Notes: generated from the sequence alone by a model not told the origin. DNA of 64,000 nt from Isoperla grammatica (GCA_945910005.1 OX246741.1:41217180-41281179); one strand, 5' to 3'; positions 48,505 through 61,088 are shown, numbered from the stretch's first letter. Numbers and translations: made by a program.

Positions 48505-48668
48505 ATGATTTTCAGCATTGGTCTAGAAAGCCGTGATTTGCTCTATCTAAGGGTCCTTGATAGTTATGTTAAGGTGCATTTTTCATTGTTGTGAAATGTT
48601 GTCATTGAAGATCTAGAGGGCCGTGATTAGCTCTATCTAAGGGTCCTAGATGAATTCTAAAAAAGGTC
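48505..48668. mobile_element. Relative of the 27.2-kb MITE
   Basis: GATGATTTTCAG at the left and CTCTATCTAAGGGTCCTAGA at the right match the ends of the 27200-27409 element. CTCTATCTAAGGGTCCT also occurs near the left, so here the end block appears as a direct duplication (48540 and 48633). Confidence 0.6.
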
Positions 48669-48669
48669 T

Positions 48670-51222
48670 ATTGTGTTTTACTATGCGGCCGAAATGTTGC
48701 CGGGTAAAAAAAAGAAATTTAAAATAAATGCAAAAATACCAGTAAATTATAGGGCGCAATATTAATTTTACAATGTCAGAGCATCTACAGATCCTTACCG
48801 ATGATGTGTAATGCACGTAATGTAATTTCGTTTACAAGTGAGATAAGATTGAGATGAAAAAATAGTTTTAGTATGGATCAAGTATGAAAAATCTTCCCGA
48901 AGGATTAGTGATGATTATATGGTAAGGATGATAGGTTGAGAATCCACCTAGGCCGGTTGTTCGTCTAATGTATTACATTTACATCTGTAATCGACGCCAC
49001 TGTCTGTTTCATGTCTAATGCAAAAGCCCTCGTGGCCCGGAAGAGAAGGAAGGAAGCGCCGATGATATCTCAAGAGTGGAACAACTTGGCAAATGTCAGT
49101 CTTGCTCACACGGGAGACAAGAGACGAGTGCAGAAACACAAACCAGAAACGAAACATCTTACTTTGATGGCTACCGGAAGTCAAAGCCTTTGGTTAACTG
49201 GAATACCCGTAACATTGTGAACAACACTGGTTATGTCCACATTACATTATTCAATAGTTTTGTCAAACTTCGTCAATTCAAGAACAAAAGGGAATCATAG
49301 ACGGTTTGGTTAGAAAAATGCAACAGCAGTTAGTTTTAATTTGATATTATTGTTTATGAATACGTATGACGAAAATATTGAAGCGTTTAATGCTGGCCTG
49401 TGATAGTATGAATTTACCAACAACTACATAAAAAAAATACTTTTCATTGTTGTCAATCTCTCCATAAAATTAAAATCAAACGCATCATTTTCTACAATTC
49501 TGTTAAAATTGTGTACATAATTTTAATTCTGCTATTGTTAAATAATTGTTTAAAAATAATTATTGAACACACTTGAAAACAAAATTGAATTAAAATAATC
49601 CTGGTAAAAAGTCAGAACGTACAAAACATGACATTGATAAAAGTCTTTTTTATGAATGGTCATTCGCTAATACAACGCTTTGACGTAATCCCTTGATTTT
49701 CCCGCTATAATTTGTGTTAAACTTTCGGCTTTCTTTCTTAAAATAAAAGATTCACTAAAACACATAAATCAAATACATTTGAACCGGAATCTGAATAAAT
49801 ACCAAACTTCTTGCATGTTCCCTAAACTTCATTCACTAAGTAATAAGTTTGTATACATGAATATTAAAATGGTGTAAAACTATCGAATAAGGAATAATAA
49901 TATGGCATTTATAGGTTAGGTTTGGAACACGATTTGTAAATAAAATTAACAGAGAGAAACGATTATTGTCGGGTTTTTGTGAATTCCGTATTGAATTCTA
50001 AACACAGACCTAAAGAGAATGAAATTGTAGTTCTCGTTCAAATTTTAGATTTGCTTGTAGATCAATCTAAACACTTTTTAAGTGCGTCGGGGCGGGTTCT
50101 CCAAACTCGACGAATCCACTTAAAGCGAACATACACAAGCAGTAAACATGTCCACGCCTTTTATTGTTACTGAAGGTTATCGGATTAGAGGAAGTGTGAT
50201 TTAAGAGAGTGATATTGCTCAAAGCAAAAAGATGGTTAATTATAATAAGAGCTACCAGTGGATTTCTAGAGTGTTGATTGGACTGAAGTAGGCCTACGCC
50301 ATCCATCAATCATGTATTAGTGTAAAACTGCCTGACTACACGAATCAACATCGTCGTATCGTTCTCGAAAGAAAATAAAAAACATATTTAAAGGAAGAAA
50401 ACGGACTAAGTTCGCTTTATCGTTTCTTTACGTTCTGCGAATACATTTAGCTAACACGATTAGACTTTTACAACACGTTTAAAAATAATTATTCGGAAAC
50501 CTAGATTTTGAGCATTTGTTCATACAGTCAATAAACACATTTGATTTCAAGGTTAATGTTGTAACATACATTTAGATTTAAGGATTAAAAAAAGTCGAAA
50601 TGAGAAAAAAGAAAATTTAAAGTTTAGATTTGAAGGACTTGGGAAAGTGATTATTATCAATTTGACGTTATAGGTTATGTGCGATACTGTTTGCTTGATA
50701 ACCACTAAAAGAAAGAAATAGATAATGTACTTTGTTCTAAGAAATTTTGTTTATAATGAAGAGTTAATGAATGAAGTATCAGCGATGAATCTCTTTGTCA
50801 TGTTACGTGACTGTGTATAGAGCTGTCATATAAGTTATTTGCGATGTGGTTGTTACGCCTTCGATATACACTTACCCCGAAACAACTTTAGATATGCTTT
50901 GTCATAGAATTGCTTCAGGTTGTTAAATAAAAGTTCTTATGTGTTGTTGCAACACACCTTACCCCATTAAATATGCCACTTCGAAAGTGGATACATTAAT
51001 CGGAACAAAGAGACATTCATACGAGTGCTAAATTCTTCGGCTAGTAGAAGGTACACTTGGGTTTACTGTGGGAAAATTTTAAAGCATTTTTAAACAATTT
51101 AAACGGACAGAATCGGAGGTTTCGAAGGGAAGGTGCTTGGACATAAACCTATGTAAACCATAAGAAGCCATGTCGTCGCGACAGTGAGGAGCAAATGGAA
51201 GTAATGCAACAAGTTGACTGAC
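48670..51222. other. Large Dys intron, distal part; no gene seen
   Basis: AT-rich, no repeat or exon assigned. Confidence 0.4.
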
Positions 51223-51320
51223 CTGTGTCGGGAGAGACGACGCTTGTGGCGTCTGACAGATGGTCTAGGGGGGCGTCGCGACGCCACCTGCCCACCGGCA
51301 CAACATGGCGCTGCAGCGTC
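51223..51320 (-). CDS. Dys: Probable upstream Dys exon (98 nt)
   Basis: The acceptor is TTGGTTGTTACAG (AG at 51322-51321) and the donor is ACACAG|GTCAGT (GT at 51222-51221). Of three frames one has a stop. Another is open but would leave phase 2, which does not fit the next exon. The remaining frame leaves one base (phase 1), exactly what the 149-nt exon needs. It reads TLQRHVVPVGRWRRDAPLDH, then LSDATSVVSPDT. Local GC content is much higher than the surrounding intron. The peptide is not recognised; gene membership rests on strand, splice sites and phase. A partial upstream copy with its own acceptor exists, and its two internal deletions are 18 and 9 bp, both frame-preserving. Confidence 0.55.
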
Positions 51321-51355
51321 CTGTAACAACCAATCACAATCATCAGCCTCGTGCA

Positions 51356-51474
51356 TTACAACAATACAACATAGCGGGAGAGACGGCGTCTGACAGATGG
51401 TCTAGGGGGCCCACCGACACAACATGGCGCTGCAGCGTCCTGTAACAACCAATCACAATCATCAGCCTCGTGAC
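51356..51474 (-). repeat. Partial duplicate of the 98-nt exon with its acceptor
   Basis: On the minus strand CACGAGGCTGATGATTGTGA, the TTGGTTGTTACAG acceptor (AG at 51441-51440) and the exon from GACGCTGCAGCG to GTCTCTCCCG are repeated 119 bp upstream of the main copy. The donor is not. Within the copy, 18 bp and 9 bp of exon are missing. Translation from this acceptor in the chosen frame runs into a TGA in the copied intron end (CGA-GGC-TGA). Confidence 0.88.
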
Positions 51475-51479
51475 AACAA

Positions 51480-52560
51480 CACAATAAATGATGGTATGTA
51501 TTTTGGTAAACATATGTCATCATTATTATATTATTTTAATTTGCTTATTTTATTTTACAAAGCTTATAAGTTTGTGTAGTTTTCTATATTTCGCTTAGGG
51601 TGCAAATTAATCACATTTTATGCATTCAAATTTAAAGAATATTAATTAAAGAAATAAATTAACCAAAAACAATACAATTTCAAAGTTTCCCATTAATGTA
51701 ATGTGGTGTACATAAGTCTCCAATGGAAGTTCCAACTAAGGACAAAAATAGATATATAACAGTAATAAGTGTTCCTCAGATCAAAACAATAAACTAGTAT
51801 ATCAAAACATATACGTACAATATATGGCATACCGATACAGCAGAGCAGCAGATACAGTAATCTGCAGCGTAAGTAAAATTGACTTCAAAAAATCAAAACA
51901 TAGTGGGCGTTTGACCTAGATTGATGAAAGAGTATGTTTGTTTGTGGAAGCTTGTCACATGAGGTCACTTGACTAGTGGCCGATCCGATATTATTAATGA
52001 AGAACCTTACAGCTATTTATTCGACCAATTAGTTGTTTTCGCCATGGCAACCACCAATCAAAAACTTTCAAATCAACTACCTCACAATACTGTCCACAAA
52101 CGTATTGAATGAGACATTGATTATGGTAAACGACATTTTAACTGTTTTACGTTTCACCTACACACTTCCTTTTCTCGAGAACTTTTGTTCGAAAACAGTA
52201 TTAGTAATTAAAAGCAAATTACGCACGTACACACGCACGCCAATGACGCATTATACACACTGTTCCGTTAGACGTTCGTAAACACATACCCAACATTGTT
52301 TTCTTTTTTTTACTTTTGAGGCGAATTAGAAACTTGAACACTATATGTTTTAAATGAATCCCTCACGCTACCAAATTTGAGAACCAGTGGCGGAGTGGTT
52401 TCTGTGAGTGTGCTCACCCAGCGAAAAGAATAAAGGAATAAAGTTCATACAGCCAAACTTGTGTAACTATATCATATGACGTTGGAGGTATTTGGAGGAA
52501 AGGGACAGAGATGACGTAACGGGAAGGACCGAGGAAGGGGAAAGGGGAGGACGTGGACTG
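51480..52560. other. Upstream intron; no gene seen
   Basis: AT-rich, nothing assigned. Confidence 0.4.
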
Positions 52561-52566
52561 CCTAAC

Positions 52567-52612
52567 TTGTAATTGTCCATCGTCTTCATCTATCACCCCT
52601 TATCTTCTCGAA
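52567..52612 (+). mobile_element. SINE tail fragment
   Basis: CATCGTCTTCATCTATCACC, continuing CCTTATC, matches the tail of the SINE at 22590-22706 (ATCGTCTTCATCTGTCACCCC). No head with A/B boxes is recognisable next to it. Confidence 0.4.
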
Positions 52613-54790
52613 TAGCATGCATGATACCAAACAAAAATGCAAAAAATTTGCAAAAAAAAAGGCCAAGCCTAAAACGGAGAAGATCAACCGTTACAAACCA
52701 AAGAGGGCACAAGTACAAAAAACGCCAATTTCAAAAGAGGCTCAACATTTAAAGGGGTGATATCTAAAATTGTGGCCAAGCCAAATATTTTATTTCTAAT
52801 ATATAAATATAGTAATTAATGAAATAAACAAATCTATAAATCTTTACATCGTTGGTAATTGATAAATAAATAGCCTAGATTGCAATGATAGAAAAGTAAA
52901 GACACGAGAATCAATAATGATAATGTCAGCCACCATATTATAAATAACTAGGCCAACTTGCCCTGTTTTGATTCAGTCCGTTAAATCTAAACAAACATCG
53001 AACCCAGTCAACAAACGTAGAGGGGGAATACCTATTAGCGACCAAACGCATCGTCTTCAAATAACATTGTGAAGTTTAGTGGGTCAAACAACACCTTGTT
53101 TGGCGGCTACAGATCAATAGACGAATCAATCATAGCTTCACTACATAACACGTGTGACGTAGTGAGTGTTACGAGAGTCGACAAACTACGGTGCGCGAAC
53201 CCCGCGGGGTCCTCGACGTTGTTTTACCGTTTTATGATGAGGTTTTCTGGGTGATTGAACAAGCAGTCAGGGTCGTAAAATGCAAATATTGAATGCGCAA
53301 CTGGAGCGCGATAAAACGTTTAGTACACTGGCACAATTTGGGCGTGTCCTGCGGTCAACACTAACACCTCAACATTATCATATAACCCCCACCCCCTCCC
53401 CGCAAAACATGATCCTATGCTTAAAATTGATCTCTATTTCTTAGAAATTGTCAACAAGGAATCAAAATGCTACCATTCCCCAAATTCATTCTCTATTTTA
53501 TGGATGTCGCGCACTTTCAATAATAATGTTTTTGTTTGCGATATTAAAAAGCAAACATTAGTGTTATTATGTCGTAATTATTTAAAAAAAAATTGTAATT
53601 CATATTTTACAGTAACAGTACAATCGTAAGTTCTCTGGTTACGTTCACTTTGTCACAACGGTGAAGAACAGCACAAAATGTTTCTCGCCAAACCAAATAA
53701 TACAACTTCATTTTGCGTGGTTTTTCAGCAATAGCGTAAAAACAACATGGCTGCAATATCGTTTTAATGCCGTCCCAGTGACCACTAACATGCATTCGTT
53801 GGTTCCAAAGTCCGTAAATCCCCTGGCAGGAGCTCGTTGAACTCCCTCCGTCAGGGGATTGACGGACCAACCATGTGACAACAATTTTCCTTGTTTTGTT
53901 TGTTCCTTCAACATGGCGACAGTGGAACGCAAGATCATACTTGTCTATGTCATGATTCTGTATAGAACATCATCTTACACGCGACAGCAACAGTCGACAC
54001 ATTAAACCAGCATCCTGATGATCATGAAAACTATGCCATTCAATGACACTTAATAGAAGATTATGTCATTACAGTCTACCACATTCAGTAAGTATCCATT
54101 CAACCATTGTACTTTCATTTTTTTTTACAATACAAAATCACTTTTTAATAGCACCTTTTTTCCTATTCATCCTACAAGAGCAAGGCCTGGTCATCTATCT
54201 ACATATAGTTATACCCTTGACTACCACAATATGTAATTTAGACTATGCTATGACACATTCAGAATGAAACCATCAGGAGACAACAAAAACCCTTCACTGC
54301 CCTATCCCAACATAGGCTACGTAATAACAATTACTTATCGGTGCATCTGTACCTCACGGTCTCATTATGGTATAGCATGAGCAGTAGAGAGATAACATCG
54401 ACCATATTATACCACTTCACTCGATATGTATTAGTAACGGGAGTGTCTCAGATTACGGTGTAATGGACGAGCGAAAGTTCCTTGAAAAAAGATGTATTTT
54501 TTTATTTACTTGCTATAGCTTCCGTGAAAATTAAAATCAACACAAACGAACCAATGTGATATCATAACGACATACACAAACATTATTTCACATAGGCTAT
54601 AATAAACTCTAGGTTTGAAATGTATAAATAACATTTTATAATTATAAATTTGCAAATCTATTCCAAATTGGAGGAACCGTGTAGGTCTGTACAAATTTCC
54701 ATTTCATGGTGATTATTTTTGGGTTTCACATCTCATAATTTACCGATTATTCTAATCAAGCGGGTGTGAGTCTGGTGTAAAGAAGATACA
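52613..54790. other. Upstream intron; no gene seen
   Basis: AT-rich, no exon or repeat array supported. Confidence 0.4.
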
Positions 54791-54794
54791 AAAA

Positions 54795-54898
54795 CTTCGC
54801 ATGCCAAGCAAGGATTCGAAACCGTAACGCAGAAACGTGGTTTGTGTTACCAGACCAACGCTTCAACCACCACGGCCACTAGGCCCGTCACATTCAAC
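54795..54898 (-). mobile_element. tRNA-derived SINE or tRNA relic
   Basis: On the minus strand GTGGTGGTTGAAGCGTTGGT resembles a pol III A box. GGTTTCGAATCC about 50 bp later is a B box with one extra T. An insertion between them and poor arm pairing argue against a working tRNA. Confidence 0.5.
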
Positions 54899-54899
54899 T

Positions 54900-55985
54900 A
54901 AACTACATTCAGAAATACTTTACTTGGTTGTGGATCTTCTAGAAAATGGAATTGGAATTACACAAGAAATGTACGAGTTCACATGATTTAACATACACAC
55001 TCCGATCGTAAATACGATAAATACAACACAATAACATACCACGATTTAAATAAGACTCCACTCACGCCCAGAAACGCATTTCTTCAACACAACACACAAC
55101 ACTAACAACACAATGAAATTATACAAATAACGCACACACGCAACTGCATGACAAACAACAAGTTCCTTGAACTTTTTATCAACAAAGAATATAAGCTCTT
55201 TGGAACAACTTCTCTTACCATCTAAGAGCTTAGACCGCACAACCGTCCGACGATGGTGACTATAGAGTGAATGAAGATACTTTGAGCTCATCAGATAAAC
55301 CCGAAACAAGTTGGTACTTGCCATCTAAACGCTGTGTTTACTTTAATCCTAATCTCGGAAACCATCTTATAAATGACCTTTTGACCGCGTTGATGCGCGC
55401 TCACACAAAATCACACAACAATTAAATTAAATTATCCGGAAGACTATTATAGCATAGGCCTACATAACATACGAAATACAATCTCTGTTAAAAACAACAG
55501 CATCGCACTTATGTTAATTCACCCATGAGATAAGAATGCTGAATGTTACATAGACAATTAACTACGATGTTGTACAATACCTACGCATAAAGAATGTCAT
55601 GTGAAAGTCTTTGTTTTTCGTTTTTGCACAGTAGCTCATGTCGACACGGTTCACATTGTCTGTAAGGCCTATCATAGACACACGGACGTGCATTCATGGA
55701 TGCAGTTCCGTCCAGCCAACTCACAGTTAGACTGACTTGACACTAATACTGGTCGACATATCTATAGAGACTATATAAGATAGATACACCTAGTTTATGA
55801 ATACGGGGGTGGCTAGAATATGAACTAAAATGTGACATTACGTTTTAAGTGCTGACATCTTCTATTATGGTAGCAAGCAATTTAAATAAATACAAAAATT
55901 GTATTTATTGTCTACCCACTTGGTCGTTGTATTGTTCCGTTCCGTGTTTACGACAATACCGTCTAGGCCTATAAAATACGCTGAG
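54900..55985. other. Upstream intron; no gene seen
   Basis: Nothing assigned. Confidence 0.35.
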
Positions 55986-55989
55986 TGGG

Positions 55990-56080
55990 TGGTATAGATG
56001 AAGATGAGGACGATACATCTATAGATAATGCGGGATTCGAACCCATGTCCACACGGCACCGCGTCGCACGATTTCTGATA
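55990..56080 (-). mobile_element. SINE head related to 22.6 kb
   Basis: On the minus strand GACATGGGTTCGAATCCCGC is a clean B box and T arm. It is followed by ATCGTCCTCATCTTCATCTA, the same tail type as the 22.6-kb SINE. The 5' half is degraded. Confidence 0.5.
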
Positions 56081-56659
56081 AAGTTCGAAGGTTAAGAAAT
56101 AGAAATGAATACAGATTGTATAATTCTCAGGAAGACGTACAGTGACAGTGGTAAGGTCAAAATGTATATTAGGGCCGGCTGAATCTGAACTAGACCAATA
56201 CAATTCAGATTTCACGTACAAATATAATGTGCTGAAAATAGGGCAGTGACGAGACTGTTGGAGTTAGTAGTGCAAACATAGCGACACACGGGCAGTTTGC
56301 TCTCACTGAACGTACATTATTTAAAAGTCAAAGCATTTAGTAATTCTGATTATACAAATTATTTTGTACGTCTGTGGCCATTCAAATTTTCTTCAACTTA
56401 CTTTATAACGTAGGGGTAACTATAAATATGTATTTATTTAATTAATGTCTAGCCATTCAGTTATTGCACTTTTGATGTTGAATAGATACTTATGGTCGAA
56501 ACTTGTATCGCTATTCGCTATACTATTGTTATTTAGATGAGCCCGTGCGAGAAGAGGACCTACTTTTGCTCCAAGTTAGCACCTCTCTTTACGACGTGTA
56601 AATGTAAAGTGACAAGGTGTCGTTATTTTGAAAGCTGTTTGAATCCAAAATAGAAGTGC

Positions 56660-56745
56660 ACGATTTTACTATTAGTGGCCGCCCACGGAGGCTTATACGG
56701 TTAGAGCTTCGGTCCATGCAGGCCCTATGGAACCAGGTATCCATC
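56660..56745 (+). mobile_element. Possible SINE/tRNA-like relic
   Basis: GGCTTATACGGTTAGAGCTTCGG resembles an A box region. The expected B box downstream is poor (GGTATCCATCC). Low-confidence call from one motif. Confidence 0.25.
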
Positions 56746-56749
56746 CCCA

Positions 56750-58400
56750 TGAGGTTTATAAATGTTACGTCATGGCAAAACCAAATGAGTACATGCTTGT
56801 AACATAATGTCAATGATAACATGTAGGTAGGTGGTACACAATCTATCTTTATGGCTCGTGGCTGAATGCGATAACGATAATTAAAACTGTATCTTATCAA
56901 ACCTGACAGCCTCCGATTACAAGACCCACCTTTGTTAAAATTAGATAGTAATTTTGGGTATAGTTTCACACCTTATACATGCGTTTAAATAATCTCGCAA
57001 ACGAACTTTTTACGTTTAACTTTATTTTAAAATAGTGTATCTCTTCTCTTGAGCATTGCTCATCCCTCCTCTCCCAACAATAAGTCCAATAACAATATTG
57101 TAAATAATATTTTCAATATCTCATTCTCATACATCGACATGAAAAGAGCACAGTATGCCAGTCAGTGTCATCTTCTCACGATTTACATTACAATTTCCTA
57201 GCAACGTTACTTATCGCATTATTCACGCAAAATTGACTAATCCCGACTTATAAATCACGTTTGAATAATCCTAACACTTTAAGTAAATAGTACAGCTGTA
57301 AACCTCGACCAAGCATGTAATCGAGAACGAATTAACCGCAATAGCTGCTTACATTGCGTGACTGTGTGTGTTAACATTCAATTTACATCCCATTACATAC
57401 ACACTACTATACACTTGCGTGGTATTCAGATTCAAGCCCGAAATCACAATAATAAGAACTGAACCCGGTACGGCGACACCAACGTCGTGCGAGTGACTTA
57501 GCTTAATATGCGGTTCGTACCAACAAGATTCAGCGGAATTTGCAAGCGTTTAAAATACGCTTCTCAGACTTTTTACGCTAAAACAAACATACACAAGAAA
57601 CACCGTTATACTCACCGTATTCGGAAGCAGCATATCCGCATTGGAGATGTTAGTGACATTTGAGCTTGGTTTCAAATTTTGGGTACTGTGGTAACCGAGA
57701 CAATTCTTTGAAAATAAACTTTTTATACCCCCCCCCCCTGATTTTTTCCTGTTAAAGTTGTCACAAAGTAAAACAAAATATATTATCTTTAAGAAATATC
57801 ATGATCTTTTTTACGAATGTTACTTTGTTAAAAAAAAAATCCGTTTTTCACATCTTTTTACTAATGTGGTTTTGCAGCACGCTTTGATTTTTTGAAACAA
57901 AGAATCATTTATAACAAATACCACTCATTTTTTAGAAGGTCAGATTTTGTTTCACATAGCGACAATTTTAAAACAATTTTTAACTAACAGAAATCGGGTG
58001 TTCTGTAGCTCGGGTCGGGTGTGGGGGTAGCTGGATATACAGCCTCCACATAGATGAAGCGAGAGAACAAACACCAACAACATCTTCACAAGCAAGAATC
58101 ACTTCCAGGAACTAAAGTGAGTATCCCGACACAGATCCCTGGCTTCCTCAATACTCATAGACACGCATTACACATTCTCGCACTAGCCATAGTTTCACGG
58201 CATGTTCTTCATAATAACATGTGTCAGATCGACACACATTTTGTTAGTGGTATCAGGTTCTCCATTATTTTCTTATTTCTGCCACTCCATTCATTTCTGC
58301 AAAGCTATTCCAACGTTGTTCTGACTCTACTAGTGTTCCCCCTTCCACTTTCCTTGCATCACATTCGTTGGTATCAATGCACATACAAAACTATGCACGA
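56750..58400. other. Upstream intron; no gene seen
   Basis: Poly-C (57728-57738) and poly-A tracts only. No exon was supported. Confidence 0.4.
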
Positions 58401-58409
58401 AATATCCGG

Positions 58410-59605
58410 GGAAAGGTGGAGTAGGAAAGGGTGAATATAGGTGGGAATGTATATGTCGCGAGGTGGAGTGGGAAGTAGGAAAGGGTGAATATAGGTGGGA
58501 ATGTATATGTCGCGAGGTGGAGTGGGAAGTAGGAAAGGGTGAATATAGGTGGGAATGTATATGTCGCGAGGTGGAGTGGGAAGTAGGAAAGGGTGAATAT
58601 AGGTGGGAATGTATATGTCAGCGAGGTGGAGTGGGAAGTAGGAAAGGGTGAATATAGGTGGGAATGTATATGTCACGAGGTGGAGTGGGAAGTAGGAAAG
58701 GGTGAATATAGGTGGGAATGTATATGTCGCGAGGTGGAGTGGGAAGTAGGAAAGGGTGAATATAGGTGGGAATGTATATGTCAGCGAGGTGGAGTGGGAA
58801 GTAGGAAAGGGTGAATATAGGTGGGAATGTATATGTCGCGAGGTGGAGTGGGAAGTAGGAAAGGGTGAATATAGGTGGGAATGTATATGTCGCGAGGTGG
58901 AGTGGGAAGTAGGAAAGGGTGAATATAGGTGGGAATGTATATGTCGCGAGGTGGAGTGGGAAGTAGGAAAGGGTGAATATAGGTGGGAATGTATATGTCA
59001 GCGAGGTGGAGTGGGAAGTAGGAAAGGGTGAATATAGGTGGGAATGTATATGTCGCGAGGTGGAGTGGGAAGTAGGAAAGGGTGAATATAGGTGGGAATG
59101 TATATGTCAGCGAGGTGGAGTGGGAAGTAGGAAAGGGTGAATATAGGTGGGAATGTATATGTCGCGAGGTGGAGTGGGAAGTAGGAAAGGGTGAATATAG
59201 GTGGGAATGTATATGTCGCGAGGTGGAGTGGGAAGTAGGAAAGGGTGAATATAGGTGGGAATGTATATGTCGCGAGGTGGAGTGGGAAGTAGGAAAGGGT
59301 GAATATAGGTGGGAATGTATATGTCAGCGAGGTGGAGTGGGAAGTAGGAAAGGGTGAATATAGGTGGGAATGTATATGTCAGCGAGGTGGAGTGGGAAGT
59401 AGGAAAGGGTGAATATAGGTGGGAATGTATATGTCGCGAGGTGGAGTGGGAAGTAAGAAAGGGTGAATATAGGTGGGAATGTATATGTCGCGAGGTGGAG
59501 TGGGAAGTAGGAAAGGGTTAATATAGGTGGGAATGTATATGTCGCGAGGTGGAGTGAGAAGTAGGAAAGGGTGACTATAGAGGGGTATTTATATGTCAGC
59601 GAGGA
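58410..59605. repeat. 54/55-bp tandem minisatellite, about 22 copies
   Basis: The unit is GAGGTGGAGTGGGAAGTAGG, AAAGGGTGAATATAGGTGGG, AATGTATATGTC and then GC (54 bp) or AGC (55 bp). 54-bp units are multiples of 18 codons and give an open repeat frame on both strands. Each 55-bp unit shifts the frame and ends it. Copies are nearly identical inside the array. The last three, after 59450, carry more changes. The minus strand is pyrimidine-rich. No promoter or splice context suggests translation. Confidence 0.96.
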
Positions 59606-60800
59606 TAGTACAGAAACCTACTTTATCAACACCTCTTCGGGTTAGTTGGAGAGTTGCTCGTTGTGTGAGTCTACCGATTACAAGATTCAATATGTCTGCT
59701 GTTCTTTGGTTATCGTTTGACTGGTACCAGAAGCGTGAAAACTGCGCCAAAGAACTAAGAAAAAATGTAACATACCATAGGTAAAGTTCTTTTCTTCCAC
59801 GGGAAAATAAAATATTCAAGACGTGTTGGTGTATGTTGGCATCCTGTTCCTCTTCCGCCATTTCCTGTACTATACAATACAATATTTTCATCTCTCAAAA
59901 TGTATATTCTCGTATTTCTCTATTATACCGCACAATATGCCCCTCCTCAAGTTCTACACTTAATGGTGGCCATACTGGAGACCACAATGGCATGGTCTAA
60001 GGATATCCTACACAGTAATATCATTGTATCATGGGCATATAGTTCATTGATACGATGTTTCAGCTGGCATTTGGTTGAAGTTCAACTGTTCTCTAACTTT
60101 GGTTTGCTATTATTTCTGAAAAACAACATAAATAAACTTTTTGTTGTTAACAATGGCACACATAATCATTTCCATAAACTTTATCGGGGGATATACGCGT
60201 TTAAACTCTCATATTTCCCCGTAAATAATATTATTCGTTTTCTATTGATAGCTGAATGAAACTTGAAATAGTACTATAGGTGGCCTCCAATATGGCCGAT
60301 GTGACGTCACGTGAATACTCCCTATAGGGACAAACACATAGTATATCCTGACCATGTGTATATTCTGATAGTAATTATTCGAAAATGAACTGAAACTGAG
60401 AGTGAAACTGAGAGTGAAACTATGCCCAAGCCACAGTGATAACTCGTGTGTATTGGAATGTTCACAAGATCACTCAACCCTCTGGAGACGGATGGGTAAC
60501 CGACTAACCGAGACGTGAAAAGTAAATATTGTCACATTTCCAAATTATCAGATGTGACTCCCTTTCTCAATCTATTTTCCTCCCTAAATTGCTTTTTTGA
60601 AATGACAGCTCCATGAAAATTGTTAAAACACTGCGAGTCAAGATAGTTTACTAAGATGATTATTACTTCCTGTAAAGAAGTCAACGTTCGATCAGTCTTT
60701 TTAACGAGCTAACTGAAGTGAATCACTTTCTCGATTTGTCACTTTTCAATGAAGTGCAGCTGCGGCTCGTAAATAGATTAGGCAAGAGCAGAGATTGATA
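59606..60800. other. Upstream intron or flank; no gene seen
   Basis: A duplicated GAAACTGAGAGT at about 60395-60420 and a TATGGCCGATGTGACGTCACGTG stretch at 60291 are visible. No coding exon was supported. Confidence 0.4.
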
Positions 60801-60805
60801 CTCAT

Positions 60806-60985
60806 CACTTGTGTGTTTGGTGTGTTATCACTAGCAGGTTGCCAGCCCACTCCTGATCTATTGGATCACTTGTGTGTTTGGTGTGTTATCACTAGCAGGT
60901 TGCCAGCCCACTCCTGATCTATTGGATCACTTGTGTGTTAGTGTGTTATCACTAGCAGGTTGCCAGCCCTGTCCTGATCTATTGG
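60806..60985. repeat. 61-bp tandem repeat, 3 copies
   Basis: CACTTGTGTGTT, then GGTGTGTTATCACTAGCAGG, then TTGCCAGCCC-CTCCTGATCT occur three times, starting near 60806, 60867 and 60928. The third copy has lost about 1 bp and carries CTGTCC instead of CACTCC. Confidence 0.95.
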
Positions 60986-61064
60986 GAACAACACTAACGA
61001 ACCCTGTTTGCCTGCACGTGCCTTCAACGTTCACTGCATTCTTTTTTGTATTTTAATGTGATAT

Positions 61065-61088
61065 ATCCCCTCCCCCCCCCCCCCCCCC
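61065..61088. repeat. Poly-C tract
   Basis: CCCCT followed by a run of 17 C. It is one of several long C/G homopolymers in the window (24796, 36931, 37502). Confidence 0.9.

Noticed and set aside
51223..51320. Alternative frame of the 98-nt exon (DAAAPCCAGGQVASRRPPRP...)
   Set aside because: Open, but it leaves phase 2, incompatible with the 149-nt exon; the chosen frame fits.
56589..56969. 126-residue minus-strand frame
   Set aside because: Overlaps a possible SINE relic; no recognisable motif.
58374..59357. Proteins with 18-residue repeats on either strand
   Set aside because: The frame exists only because 54 is divisible by three; 55-bp units break it repeatedly. No splice or start context.
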